Translations under genes and position numbers: made by a program
Notes under the pieces: generated by a model
The model's input: the letters and a program-made list of their open reading frames with translations, nothing else
What the model was told of the DNA's origin: nothing
Databases searched by the model: none
Part shown: positions 25,768 through 34,012 of the stretch, in pieces
Layout of the letters: every line of letters begins with the position of its first letter
Numbering within the stretch: the stretch's first letter is position 1
Source: Azophilus sp965116165
Lineage (GTDB): Bacteria > Pseudomonadota > Gammaproteobacteria > Pseudomonadales > Azotimanducaceae
Assembly: GCA_965116165.1 (NCBI GenBank)
Contig: OZ220484.1
Span: forward strand, 1,178,001 to 1,242,000
Direction of reading: 5' to 3'
DNA: 64,000 bases

Positions 25768-27141
25768 ATGCGCTATATCAGTACTAGGGGTGCTACAGAG
25801 GCCCTGCGGTTCCAGGATGCGGTACTGACCGGTCTCGCCCCCGACGGGGGGCTACTGGTACCGGCCGCAATACCCGACATTGCCGCGAATCTCGACGAAT
25901 TCGCCCGTCTCAGCTTCACCGGGCTGGCCAAGGCCATACTGCCCCGATTCATCGACGACATCCCGGATGCCGACATCGGCAAACTTGTCGATGCGGCCTA
26001 CCGCTCCTTCAGCGAGCCGGATGTGGTGCGGCTTGAGCACGCCGGCAACATCCCCGTCCTGGAGCTCTTTCACGGCCCCACCCTGGCGTTCAAGGATGTG
26101 GCGCTGCAATTGCTCGGGCAGCTTTTCGACCACATCCTCAGGGCGCGGGGCCGGCGACTGAACATCCTCGGCGCCACCAGCGGCGACACCGGCAGCGCGG
26201 CAATCGCCGGCGTCCGCGGTCGGCCGGCTATCGATATCTTCGTCATGTACCCGCACGGGCGCATCAGCCCGCTGCAGGAACTGCAGATGACCACGGTGGT
26301 CGACGACAACGTGCATTGCATGGCCGTGGAAGGCAGTTTCGACGACTGCCAGCGCCTGATGAAGCAGCTCTTCGGCGACCTCGACTTCAAGGCCCGATAC
26401 GCCCTCGGATCGATCAACTCGGTGAACTGGGCGCGTGTACTGGCGCAAATCGTCTACTACGGCTACGCCAGCCTCAAGATTCCGGGACCGGTGTCGTTCT
26501 GTGTGCCGACCGGAAATTTCGGCAATGTCTTCGCCGGCTACCTGGCCAAGCGCATGGGCTTCCCCATCCACCGATTGATCGTGGCCACCAACGAGAACGA
26601 CATCCTGTCGGTGTTCTTCCGCACCGGTCTGTATCAAAGGGGTCGGGTGCAGTTCACGATTTCCCCCTCCATGGATATTCAGGTGGCGAGCAATCTGGAG
26701 CGTTTCCTCTACTACCATCTCGATGAAAACCCAACCGCCCTGCAGGCCTTTATGGATACCTTCGAGCAGACCGGCGAAGCACGGCTGGCGCCGCCCGGCG
26801 ACGACATCTTTCTCGCCGCGGCGGTGGATACGCAGGACACCCTGACAGCCATCGGCGAGGTGTATAGGCGGACCGGCTACATCGCCGACCCGCACACCGC
26901 CGTCGGGCTCGCCGCCGCGGGTCGCCTTGAAGTCGAGGGCACCGTCGCCTGCCTGGCCACGGCGCACGCCGCGAAATTCCCCGACGCCGTTGACAAGGCG
27001 GTCGGCAAACCCGTCGCCCGACATCCGGCACTCGCGGCGCTGCAAGGCAAGCCCACCCGCCGCACGGTAATACCCGCGGACATCAATGCCGTGCGCGATT
27101 CGATTCGGGACCGGGCTCGGCCACTTGAAATATCCGGGTAG
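25768..27141 (+). CDS. thrC: Threonine synthase
   Basis: PLP enzyme making threonine from O-phosphohomoserine. The product is 457 aa, in the length class of the enterobacterial/yeast type. It begins MRYISTRG, which is characteristic. The PLP lysine is Lys109 in HGPTLAFKDVALQ; phosphate-binding GATSGDTGSAAI and the VPTGNFGNVFAGY loop are intact. homoserine dehydrogenase and kinase genes are not adjacent, so it stands alone between the amtB terminator and a repeat cluster. Confidence 0.95.
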   Translation: MRYISTRGATEALRFQDAVLTGLAPDGGLLVPAAIPDIAANLDEFARLSFTGLAKAILPRFIDDIPDADIGKLVDAAYRSFSEPDVVRLEHAGNIPVLELFHGPTLAFKDVALQLLGQLFDHILRARGRRLNILGATSGDTGSAAIAGVRGRPAIDIFVMYPHGRISPLQELQMTTVVDDNVHCMAVEGSFDDCQRLMKQLFGDLDFKARYALGSINSVNWARVLAQIVYYGYASLKIPGPVSFCVPTGNFGNVFAGYLAKRMGFPIHRLIVATNENDILSVFFRTGLYQRGRVQFTISPSMDIQVASNLERFLYYHLDENPTALQAFMDTFEQTGEARLAPPGDDIFLAAAVDTQDTLTAIGEVYRRTGYIADPHTAVGLAAAGRLEVEGTVACLATAHAAKFPDAVDKAVGKPVARHPALAALQGKPTRRTVIPADINAVRDSIRDRARPLEISG

Positions 27142-27301
27142 CGGGCTGCGGCAAGAGTGCGCATCAGGAGGGGAGCAAGGGATGGCCGAAAAGCCACAGC
27201 AATTCCCGCCAAGTGTGGCGACGCTCGAGAATTAGCTGCGGGTTGCCAGGCGCGGTCGCGTCACTTGAAATCCGGCCTCGCCAAGGAGCGGGGTATCGAT
27301 T

Positions 27302-27401
27302 TAGGGAACCTCCGATTAATTCTGTAGCCACGGCATCCAAGTCAATCAATGGCTTACGAGAAGATCAATGCTGCTCTATCGAATTGTTCAGACCTTCCTT
27401 A
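27302..27401 (+). mobile_element. Family A element, copy A4
   Basis: About 100 bp. Left end TAGGGAACCTCCGATTAAT; right end GAATTGTTCAGACCTTCCTT. The interior GTAGCCACGGCATCCAAG and GCTGCTCTATCG match the other copies. It abuts the family E element at its right side. Confidence 0.75.
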
Positions 27402-27530
27402 GTGTCCTGTCCCGGAAATACGCATATTATTCGACCTGTGTGTAATGCATCGTATATTATTGATTTTAAATGAAATTATTTTTTATAGGCCGGTGACTAT
27501 TTTATAGTGAATTTACCGGACAGCACACTT
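27401..27530 (+). mobile_element. Family E AT-rich inverted-repeat element
   Basis: About 130 bp of strikingly AT-rich DNA bounded by AGTGTCCTGTCCCGG on the left and a right end whose reverse complement is AGTGTGCTGTCCGG. No coding frame. Only one copy is seen in the window. It occupies the interval between the family A copy and the 3' end of the HAD phosphatase gene. Confidence 0.55.
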
Positions 27531-27542
27531 AGCACCCAATTG

Positions 27543-28265
27543 TCAGAGTTCTTCAATATGGCGGATGGCGTCTTCCAACTCGTCAAGGTGTTCGACCCTG
27601 ACGGTGGGTTCGGCCGTGGTCTCCCCGGAGAACTTCACCTGCTGATGCGGGCCGTTCATCCAAACGGTGTGCATACCCACGCCAGCCGCGCCTTCGATAT
27701 CGTCAACCGGATGGTCGCCGATGTGAACGGTCTCGCCCGCCCGCACCCCATTGCGGCTGAGTACCTTTTCGAACATCGTCGGGGCCGGCTTGCCGACACC
27801 GACCGAAGCGGCGGAGAAATTGAACGCGAAATATCGGTCGAGACCGAGTCGTTTTGGGTCCGCGTTGCCATTGGTGAGGGAGCCGAGCCTGTAGTTGCGC
27901 GATAGCCGTTCCAAGGCGTCCAGCGCACCGTCGAAGTATTCAATTTCATGCCGCGCATCCAGGAACACGGTGAACGCATGCCTCGCCAAACGCCGGGCAC
28001 GCGCTTTGGCCAACCCAACCCGCCGGATGCAACGATAGACCAATTCCTCCCGGAGCCGGGAAACATCGTGCACGATGGAGGGCTGCTCCCCAATCAACCC
28101 GGCGCGAATTTCGGATACCGCGTCCCCATCCCGATACAGCGCCATCGCCTCCGGAACCTGCTCCCCAAGACAGGCCGCCATGCGCCTTTCGGCACCGGAA
28201 ATCACCGTCGCCACATCCCAAAGGGTGTTGTCTAGATCAAAGGTAATGACGCGAATTCGGGGCAT
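27543..28265 (-). CDS. yigB: HAD-superfamily phosphatase of the YigB type
   Basis: 240-aa soluble hydrolase. In E. coli YigB dephosphorylates FMN. HAD motif I is DLDNTLWD at residues 9-16, motif II SLTNGNAD, motif III the lysine in VGKPAP, and motif IV GDHPVDDIEGA. The position just downstream of xerC matches the conserved gammaproteobacterial order dapF-DUF484-xerC-yigB. ATG 28265 begins right at the fold; the upstream open frame is dropped. Confidence 0.88.
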   Translation of the reverse strand: MPRIRVITFDLDNTLWDVATVISGAERRMAACLGEQVPEAMALYRDGDAVSEIRAGLIGEQPSIVHDVSRLREELVYRCIRRVGLAKARARRLARHAFTVFLDARHEIEYFDGALDALERLSRNYRLGSLTNGNADPKRLGLDRYFAFNFSAASVGVGKPAPTMFEKVLSRNGVRAGETVHIGDHPVDDIEGAAGVGMHTVWMNGPHQQVKFSGETTAEPTVRVEHLDELEDAIRHIEEL

Positions 28266-28356
28266 GAAACGGTATCCCGTCGCAGGTGCTCTTGCGGTTT
28301 TCCAAGTGGGCACAGCGCCCCCAAGAGGGGCCACGCGGCAAGTGCTGAAGAGGCCA

Positions 28357-29232
28357 TTAATCTCCTTGTCTCACGGCCCGTGGATGGGCGGCATCATAGA
28401 CTTTCGCCAAGTGCTGGAAATCCAAGTGCGTATAGATTTGCGTGGTGGCGATGTCCGCGTGCCCGAGCAATTCCTGCACGGCGCGCAAATCGCCGGACGA
28501 CTCCAGCAGGTGGCTGGCGAAACTGTGGCGCAGCATGTGCGGATGCAATACGTTGCTGCCCAATTGCGCACCGCCCAGGCGCTTAAGACGCTTTTGCACC
28601 GTGCTCCGGCTAATACGGCGCTCGCCCCGGCCCGTGAACAGCGGCGCGTCCACACCGACCGGGCCACGCTCGGCCAGCCAGTTTTCAATGGCGGCAACGC
28701 AGGGGCCGCCCAAGGGAATCTGCCTCGTCTTGTTGCCCTTGCCGGTAACCGTGACAAAGCCACCCGGAAGATCCAAATCCTTCAGATCGATACCCACCAG
28801 TTCCGCCAGGCGCACGCCGCTGCCGTAGAAGAGTTCCAGCATGGCCAGGTCGCGCTTGTCGCGGCCCGTCTTGGCCTCAAACTTGAAGAGTTGCGCCGTC
28901 CTGTCCGCATCCAGGGTGCGGGGCAGCTTGTTGCGCGATTTCGGTGCCCGGGCATTGGCCGCGGGATTCGCCGCCACCACGCCCTTCTTCTCCAAGTGGG
29001 CGAAGAAGCGCCGTACACTCGATAGAGCCCGCTGTAGGGTGCGGGGGCTCAACCCCTTCGCGCGCAGTTGGGCGGTGCACATCGAGATGTGATGCGGCTC
29101 GATATCGGCCCAAGCCTCGCCGACCTCGGCGGCAAGCCGCTCCAGATCGCGCCGGTAGGCAACCAGCGTATTCTCCGAATAACGTTTCTCGAACCTCAGA
29201 TAATCAAGAAAGTCGCCAATCCGTGCATCCAT
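28357..29232 (-). CDS. xerC: Tyrosine recombinase XerC
   Basis: Acts with XerD at the dif site to resolve chromosome dimers. The product is 291 aa, with an N-terminal SAM-like DNA-binding domain (RYSENTLVAYRRDLERL) and a catalytic domain. Active-site residues are visible: Arg141 in GSGVRLAEL, Lys165 in TGKGNKTR, His232 and Arg235 in HPHMLRHSF, His258 in LLGHADI and nucleophile Tyr267 in TTQIYTHL. A GGGAGG site precedes the ATG, and directly upstream lies a family A end. Local order is conserved downstream (yigB) but broken upstream by the darTG insertion. Confidence 0.95.
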   Translation of the reverse strand: MDARIGDFLDYLRFEKRYSENTLVAYRRDLERLAAEVGEAWADIEPHHISMCTAQLRAKGLSPRTLQRALSSVRRFFAHLEKKGVVAANPAANARAPKSRNKLPRTLDADRTAQLFKFEAKTGRDKRDLAMLELFYGSGVRLAELVGIDLKDLDLPGGFVTVTGKGNKTRQIPLGGPCVAAIENWLAERGPVGVDAPLFTGRGERRISRSTVQKRLKRLGGAQLGSNVLHPHMLRHSFASHLLESSGDLRAVQELLGHADIATTQIYTHLDFQHLAKVYDAAHPRAVRQGD

Positions 29233-29243
29233 CCAAATCCTCC

Positions 29244-29266
29244 CGAATTGTTCAGACCTTCCTTAA
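29244..29266 (+). repeat. Solo family A right end, copy A3
   Basis: CGAATTGTTCAGACCTTCCT followed by TAA is the family A right terminus without the rest of the element. It borders the darTG insertion on the xerC side. Confidence 0.65.
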
Positions 29267-29357
29267 GTTCGTCCGTATCGTCCGGCACACCATAACTGCT
29301 CAGGCTTTCGATCACGTTGGTGATGTTGATCGCCCAACATGGCCGGGGGTGGACGTA

Positions 29358-30158
29358 TTATCGCCTAGCGGGCCGTTCATAGTGTTTGGATCCATCGTCG
29401 AGATTCCCCACAAAATCAAACTGCATCGGCTGCGCTATGGGTTTCCGATCAGAACGACTCAATCGCTGGCTTCGGAGTACTGGCCCATCACTAATGAGGG
29501 CTGCAAATACCTTTTTCAGCGTCTTTTCGCCGATGCCTTTTTGAGAGGCAAGTTGGTCGATGGTGCAGATTTCCGGGTTTTCGACTGCGTGGCTTAAACA
29601 AGTAACCCGGCCGACACCCAGGCCTGTACGATCCGCAAATCCAGCTTCGGAGTACTGTTTGAGTTCCTGCTTCAACTTACCGTACAGGTCATCTTCAGCA
29701 CTGGGATCATAGCGATAGATATCAACATCGATATCAACATGCCGAAGATGCTCAATCATGATTTCGATTGAAACCTCCTCGGGAATCTTACCGTGACTGG
29801 AACCGAGGGTAGGGAAAGCGATCGATTCGATGCCGCATTCTCTGTAAGTGGAGACGAATTTCTTTAGGCCCTCATGCAGGTAGGACACTTTCGAGGGATT
29901 CTTCCAGTGTTTCTTCGTTGGAAAGTTAAGCACCCAAGGCCGTCGCTCACTAGGTGGCGTCTTGTAGAGCCAAAGTTTACCGACGGTTAAGCGGCCGTTG
30001 CGGCAGTGGTCTACATAACGATCAAACATTTTAGGATAGCGGAACCTGAATCCACGGGCGATGCCGGCACCCATGACACCATCGCAATTGACAGTGTTGA
30101 CTAGGGTTTGACGCTCGCTCGCGAAGAGATTGCCCTCGATTATCTTTGGTTCAGGCAT
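29358..30158 (-). CDS. darG: DarG-like macrodomain antitoxin
   Basis: DarG reverses DNA ADP-ribosylation by the toxin DarT. The 266-aa product has an N-terminal macrodomain: EGNLFASERQTLVNTVNCDGVMGAGIARGF carries the ligand-binding loop (core VNTVNCDGVMGAGIA), and IAFPTLGSSHGKIP the second loop. The C-terminal half includes a small helical region and ends near NLDDGSKHYERPARR. The ATG is 5 bp after the stop of the darT remnant, the normal toxin-antitoxin arrangement. Full-length DarG is usually longer, so the C-terminus may be a shortened form. The antitoxin frame is intact although its toxin is not. Confidence 0.82.
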   Translation of the reverse strand: MPEPKIIEGNLFASERQTLVNTVNCDGVMGAGIARGFRFRYPKMFDRYVDHCRNGRLTVGKLWLYKTPPSERRPWVLNFPTKKHWKNPSKVSYLHEGLKKFVSTYRECGIESIAFPTLGSSHGKIPEEVSIEIMIEHLRHVDIDVDIYRYDPSAEDDLYGKLKQELKQYSEAGFADRTGLGVGRVTCLSHAVENPEICTIDQLASQKGIGEKTLKKVFAALISDGPVLRSQRLSRSDRKPIAQPMQFDFVGNLDDGSKHYERPARR

Positions 30159-30163
30159 ATCGA

Positions 30164-30468
30164 CTATTCTCCATCATCCTCAAAAAACCAACCAGGACGT
30201 ACACAAACAGGCCAAGGAAGAGTCGAGGCGATCTGGTGCTTAACGGATTCCTTCCTCACAACAATTTTCTTGATGTAATCGGTAGTGATGCTCCTTGGAA
30301 CCAACACTTCTGCACATCTCTTTCGCTGTCCGTCGCAGAAGCCCGACCAATAATCTGCATCTAGGCAATCCCAATCCAGCGGCACTCCAGCCCTCTCTTC
30401 GCTATGGAAGGAAGGTTCTCAAGAGAGGTGATGTGAAAATAAAACAGCATTTTGCGATGCCCAACCAT
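30164..30468 (-). pseudogene. darT: DarT toxin remnant with a large internal deletion
   Basis: DarT is a DNA ADP-ribosyltransferase of about 210 aa. The first part, from ATG 30468, reads FYFHITSLENLPSIAKRGLE, the DarT N-terminus. At about 30386 it joins, in another frame, DWDCLDADYWSGFCDGQRK followed by RCAEVLVPRSITTDYIKKI, the C-terminal part including the catalytic glutamate in the RxAEVLV segment. Roughly 100 central residues are missing and the frame is broken, so no active toxin can be made. The start codon touches the end of a family A element. Confidence 0.78.
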
Positions 30469-30572
30469 AAGGGAAGGTCTGAACAATTCGATAGAGCAGC
30501 ATTTAGCGTCCCGTAAGCTATTGATTTGATTAAACTGGATGCCCCGACTACAGGATTAATCAGAGTTTCCTA
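30468..30572 (-). mobile_element. Family A element, copy A5 (inverted)
   Basis: About 105 bp in reverse orientation: TAAGGGAAGGTCTGAACAAT at 30468 and CCCGACTACAGGATTAATC near 30543, ending GTTTCCTA at 30572. It lies between the darT remnant and DUF484; its terminal TA overlaps the darT start codon. Confidence 0.75.
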
Positions 30573-30608
30573 AGAAGTTCGTCGTCGAGTTCCCCCTCAT
30601 TTACATCC

Positions 30609-31250
30609 TCAATCCAGCCGACCGATGATGTGGCTCAGCACATCGCCGATGTAGCCGACAAAGAAGGTATCGAGATCGCCGGTAAAGCGGCTGGTGTCTC
30701 GACTGCCCACCGCCAAACAGCCCTCGCCCTGCGGCAGCGCCAGCGGCAACAGCACGGCGCTGCCGTCCGTTTCGTGGGTCTGTATGGGAAACAGGGCCTG
30801 CAATTCGGCGGCGCGCAGGGTCGTGCAGACCGGCATGGTGCCCCGCACCAAGGGTTCAAAGGGCGCGGCATCCCGATAGTCGCGGATGTGGTCGTAGATG
30901 GCGTAGTGGTTTTGCACATGGCAGCACACATAGTCCGCGTTGAACTCCACGAGCATGTTGGTGGCCAACACCTCGTTCAAATCGTGCCAGGACGAAACGT
31001 CAAGCAGCGCCAGTGTCAGGGAGCGCACCTTGGCGAACAGCTCGTCGTTGTTGCGCGCCGTTTGCAGCAGTGTGTTCATGCGCCGCCGCATGCGCAGGAT
31101 GCGTTCGCGCAGCACCTCCACCTGACGTTCAATCAGCGACACCGCCTCACCCGAGGCATGCGTCACCTTGATCTCGGAAAGCAGGTGGGTATGCGAATCG
31201 AAAAAATCCGGATGTGCTTTGAGGTACTCGATGACCTGTTGATCATCCAT
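30609..31250 (-). CDS. DUF484 family protein (GAF-like)
   Basis: 213-aa cytoplasmic protein with an N-terminal QVIEYLKAHPDFFDSHTHLL motif, a coiled coil at about 35-75 (LIERQVEVLRERILRMRRRM), and a GAF-like C-terminal domain. The family is a conserved neighbour of dapF and xerC in gammaproteobacteria; its role is unknown. The gene is separated from dapF by a nested repeat pair and from xerC by the darTG remnant. Confidence 0.88.
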   Translation of the reverse strand: MDDQQVIEYLKAHPDFFDSHTHLLSEIKVTHASGEAVSLIERQVEVLRERILRMRRRMNTLLQTARNNDELFAKVRSLTLALLDVSSWHDLNEVLATNMLVEFNADYVCCHVQNHYAIYDHIRDYRDAAPFEPLVRGTMPVCTTLRAAELQALFPIQTHETDGSAVLLPLALPQGEGCLAVGSRDTSRFTGDLDTFFVGYIGDVLSHIIGRLD

Positions 31251-31271
31251 CCTTAGAGCCCAGGCCCTCTT

Positions 31272-31483
31272 GGGGAACCTCTGATTAATTCTGTAAACAC
31301 GGCATAAAATTAAATAAAATCAAAAACTTACTAGTATATCAATGCTACTCTATCGAATTGTTCGGGACTTATATACATAAGTTAACATGCCACTATATAT
31401 TGAGGCTTTAGCGGCAAGAAGCTACCACATGTTGGGTTCTGTCAACTAATCGATATAACTCCCAATTGTTCAGACCTTCCTTA
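31272..31483 (+). mobile_element. Family A element interrupted by a family B element, copy A6
   Basis: The left end GGGGAACCTCTGATTAATTC and interior run to CTATCGAATTGTTC at 31363. A family B element then intervenes (31364-31463), and AATTGTTCAGACCTTCCTTA resumes at 31464. The repeated AATTGTTC on both sides is the target duplication of the B insertion. The right-hand TTA forms the stop codon of dapF on the opposite strand. Confidence 0.85.
31364..31463 (+). mobile_element. Family B element nested in family A, copy B2
   Basis: Exactly 100 bp, the same length as B1. It starts GGGACTTATATACATAAG and ends GATATAACTCCC. Direct 8-bp duplications AATTGTTC at 31356-31363 and 31464-31471 define its borders. 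The interior (GAGGCTTTAGCGGCAAGAAG, CCACATGTTGGGTTCTGTCA) matches B1 and B3. Confidence 0.88.
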
Positions 31484-32308
31484 GGTTTGCAGACGGCCTT
31501 CATAGACCATCGCGGCGGGTCCGGTCATTTTAACGGCTGCGCCGGGCCCCTTCCAGGCAATACGCACTTTGCCGCCCGGCAAAGACACCTTCACCGAGTC
31601 GCCCAGCTTCCCCCGCAACCAGCCAGCAACCACCGCCGCGCAGGCGCCGGTGCCGCAAGCCGGGGTTTCACCGACCCCGCGCTCGAACACGCGCAGGCGG
31701 ACAAAACCCCGGTCCACCACCTCGCAGAACCCGATATTGGCGCCTTGGGGAAAGCACCCGTGGCCGCCAAGCGCGCCGCCAATCGCCGCCACGTCGACGG
31801 CCTGCACATCCTCAACGAACAACACCCCGTGTGGATTGCCCATGGATACCGGCATGACTTCAAACCGGCCCAGCCCGGTATCGAGAACATGGCTGAGATG
31901 CTCCCGCTCCGCCCTGAACGGCACAGCGTCCGGGTGCGTGGCGGGAATGCCCATATCGACCCGCACCCCCCGTTCGAGAAGGGTGGTGCGAATGCGCCCG
32001 GAATCGGTCTGAAAATCCAGTTCAACCTTGGGGCTTAGGCCGGCCCCGCGGACGAATTGCGCGATGCAGCGGGCACCGTTGCCGCACTGTTCGGCGCCGC
32101 TGCCGTCGGCATTGTAGATGCGAAACCAAAAATCGGCGTCCGGCTCCGTCGGCAATTCCAGGGTGAGCAATTGGTCGAACCCCACACCGGTTCTGCGATT
32201 TGACCAGCGCCGCACCTCATCGGTGGTGACGCGATGCTCCTGGGTCACCAGGTCAACGACCATGAAGTCGTTGCCGAGCCCGTGCATTTTTGCGAAGCGC
32301 AGCGTCAT
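31481..32308 (-). CDS. dapF: Diaminopimelate epimerase
   Basis: Converts LL- to meso-diaminopimelate for lysine and peptidoglycan. The product is 275 aa. The start MTLRFAKMHGLGNDFMVVDL is canonical; the two catalytic cysteines lie in GAEQCGNGARCIAQF and ETPACGTGACAAVVAG. The ATG overlaps the lysA stop (ATGA). The last codons read EGRLQT and the stop TAA is supplied by the end of repeat element A6, so the C-terminus may have been reset by that insertion. Confidence 0.96.
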   Translation of the reverse strand: MTLRFAKMHGLGNDFMVVDLVTQEHRVTTDEVRRWSNRRTGVGFDQLLTLELPTEPDADFWFRIYNADGSGAEQCGNGARCIAQFVRGAGLSPKVELDFQTDSGRIRTTLLERGVRVDMGIPATHPDAVPFRAEREHLSHVLDTGLGRFEVMPVSMGNPHGVLFVEDVQAVDVAAIGGALGGHGCFPQGANIGFCEVVDRGFVRLRVFERGVGETPACGTGACAAVVAGWLRGKLGDSVKVSLPGGKVRIAWKGPGAAVKMTGPAAMVYEGRLQT

Positions 32309-33534
32309 CCGTTGGCGGCGGAGCTTTCCAGGCGCAATTGGTCGCGAATGTTCTCGCGCCGCCTGACCACCCGAAATCCGTCATCCTCAACGAGCACCTC
32401 GGCGGGCCGTCCCCTAGTGTTGTAGTTGGAACCGAGCGCCATACCGTAGGCACCGACCGTGCGCACAGCCAACAGATCACCCGCCATGATCGCCAACTCC
32501 CGGTCGCGGGCCAGAAAATCGCCCGTTTCGCAAATGGGTCCAACGATATCCCAAGTGCCCCGCGTTGCATCCGCGTCCGGCGGCCCGACCCGTTCGACGG
32601 CGTGCCAGGCGGCATACAGGGAAGGACGCAGAAGATCGTTCATGGCCGCATCGACAACGGCAAAGTTGCGCCCTCCCTGGGCATCCGCCGGTTTGAGGTA
32701 TTCGACGCGGGTGAGCAATACACCCGCCCCGGCCGTGAGAAATCGCCCCGGTTCAATCATCAGACGCTCCCGCCTGCCCGCCATACGCCGAGCGACCGCG
32801 GTGCCCAGGGCCGACATATCGAGCGGCGTCTCGTCGCGGTAGGTTATGCCGAAGCCACCGCCGATATCGATATGCTCAATGCGCATCCCGCTGGCCTCCA
32901 GTTCCGCAACGATCCCGAGCAGGCTGTCCAGCGCCGCCAAATAGGGTTCGAGCGACATGACCTGAGAACCGATATGGCAGGCGATGCCTTTTACCGAAAG
33001 CCACCGGTGGCGCTCGGCAAATACGTACAGGCCAACAGCGGCTTGGGCGTGGACACCAAACTTGCTTTCCCGCAGGCCCGTCGCAATATAGGGATGTGTT
33101 GCCGGATCCACGTCCGGATTGACGCGCACCGCCACCGGCGCCACGCGTTGCAGCAGTTCCGCCTGGGTCGCCAGGCGGTGCAACTCCGCTTCGCTCTCGA
33201 TATTGAAACAGCCGATGCCCAGCTTTAGCGCCAGGTCGATCTCGGCGACGGATTTGCCCACGCCCGAAAAAACGGTGCTCGCGGGGGGTGCCCCCGCCGC
33301 GACGACCCGCTGCAATTCGCCGCCGGAAACGATATCGAAGCCAGTGCCCAGGTGACGCATAAGCCGCAGGATGGCCAGGTTGGAATTGGCTTTGACGGCA
33401 TAGTGGATTTCGGCTTCGGGAAAGGCGCGCCGCAAGATCGCGAATTGCGACGCCATCGCCTCGGCGGAGTACACATAGGTCGGCGTGCCGACGGCGTCCG
33501 CGACATCGAGCAAGGATACTTTGCCGATGCGCAT
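32305..33534 (-). CDS. lysA: Diaminopimelate decarboxylase
   Basis: PLP enzyme for the last lysine step. The product is 409 aa, from ATG 33534 preceded by GGGAGG at 5 bp; in-frame starts upstream are weaker. Motifs include the PLP lysine in EIHYAVKANSNLAILR, HIGSQV, IDIGGGFGITY, EPGRFLTAGAGVLLT, and the second-subunit CETGDFLA. It is translationally coupled to dapF by an ATGA overlap and lies downstream of lptM and argH on the same strand. Confidence 0.96.
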   Translation of the reverse strand: MRIGKVSLLDVADAVGTPTYVYSAEAMASQFAILRRAFPEAEIHYAVKANSNLAILRLMRHLGTGFDIVSGGELQRVVAAGAPPASTVFSGVGKSVAEIDLALKLGIGCFNIESEAELHRLATQAELLQRVAPVAVRVNPDVDPATHPYIATGLRESKFGVHAQAAVGLYVFAERHRWLSVKGIACHIGSQVMSLEPYLAALDSLLGIVAELEASGMRIEHIDIGGGFGITYRDETPLDMSALGTAVARRMAGRRERLMIEPGRFLTAGAGVLLTRVEYLKPADAQGGRNFAVVDAAMNDLLRPSLYAAWHAVERVGPPDADATRGTWDIVGPICETGDFLARDRELAIMAGDLLAVRTVGAYGMALGSNYNTRGRPAEVLVEDDGFRVVRRRENIRDQLRLESSAANG

Positions 33535-33571
33535 CACGCCCTCCCGCATTCGGAACAACATATCTCCGAAA

Positions 33572-33592
33572 GGGACTTATATACGTAAGTTG
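33572..33592 (+). repeat. Solo family B left end, copy B5
   Basis: GGGACTTATATACGTAAGTT matches the B left terminus, then the sequence changes to GGGGATTATATCGCAAAGTC, which is part of an inverted repeat with lptM. It sits in the lysA leader. Confidence 0.65.
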
Positions 33593-33593
33593 G

Positions 33594-33877
33594 GGGATTA
33601 TATCGCAAAGTCACAAAATAAAGTCAATACGCGAACTGTGCAAGTCGCCTTCTAGTGCTCCATCCAACTGATAATGCCGCATCAGCGCGCCCGCAAGCGT
33701 CCAGATGCGCGGCGGAGCCTCGCCGGCATATCCGGCGATACGTCAAGGGGCGACAACGGAGCCCTCAGCCGGGAGCGCGAGGGGCATCCCTCGCATAAAA
33801 TAGATGGGCGCTTGCGGGCGCGCCCTCCGGGTGGCGGCGGGAGCGTCCCGGACCGCGTTGCGACTTTGCGATATAAT
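33594..33877. repeat. Inverted repeats across the lptM 3' region
   Basis: GGATTATATCGCAAAGTC with CAA two bases on (33594-33615) is repeated in inverse orientation at 33856-33877, where it encodes the DYIAKSQ segment of LptM. A second inverted pair, CGCGCCCGCAAGCG near 33682 and CGCTTGCGGGCGCG near 33809, lies inside. The first pair, read on the plus strand, also spells DYIAKSQ, so part of the lptM end appears to have been copied in the opposite direction. Confidence 0.6.
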
Positions 33878-34001
33878 CCACATAATTTCCCTCCGAAACG
33901 GTTGGCCCACCGCGAGATTCCTCTTCCGGCAGCGACAGCGGACCCTTTTGCCCACAGGTGGCGACCAGGCCCGAAAGCAGCAGCAATGCCAGCCAACGCA
34001 T
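33765..34001 (-). CDS. lptM: LptM (YifL)-like small lipoprotein, altered C-terminus
   Basis: LptM assists maturation of the LPS translocon LptD. The 78-aa product has the family core: signal MRWLALLLLSGLVATC, the lipidated cysteine and CGQKGPLSLPEEE immediately after it. The typical protein ends soon after a short acidic or proline-rich tail; here the frame runs on through a repeat-rich, arginine-rich region (SRRHPEGAPASAHLFYARD) that is probably not original. It starts 11 bp after argH and precedes lysA, the normal position. Confidence 0.78.
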   Translation of the reverse strand: MRWLALLLLSGLVATCGQKGPLSLPEEESRGGPTVSEGNYVDYIAKSQRGPGRSRRHPEGAPASAHLFYARDAPRAPG

Positions 34002-34012
34002 TCCGGAAGTGC

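Noticed and set aside
25852..27045. Minus-strand open frame of about 400 codons opposite thrC
   Set aside because: thrC is complete on the other strand with all PLP motifs; the antisense frame has no family resemblance.
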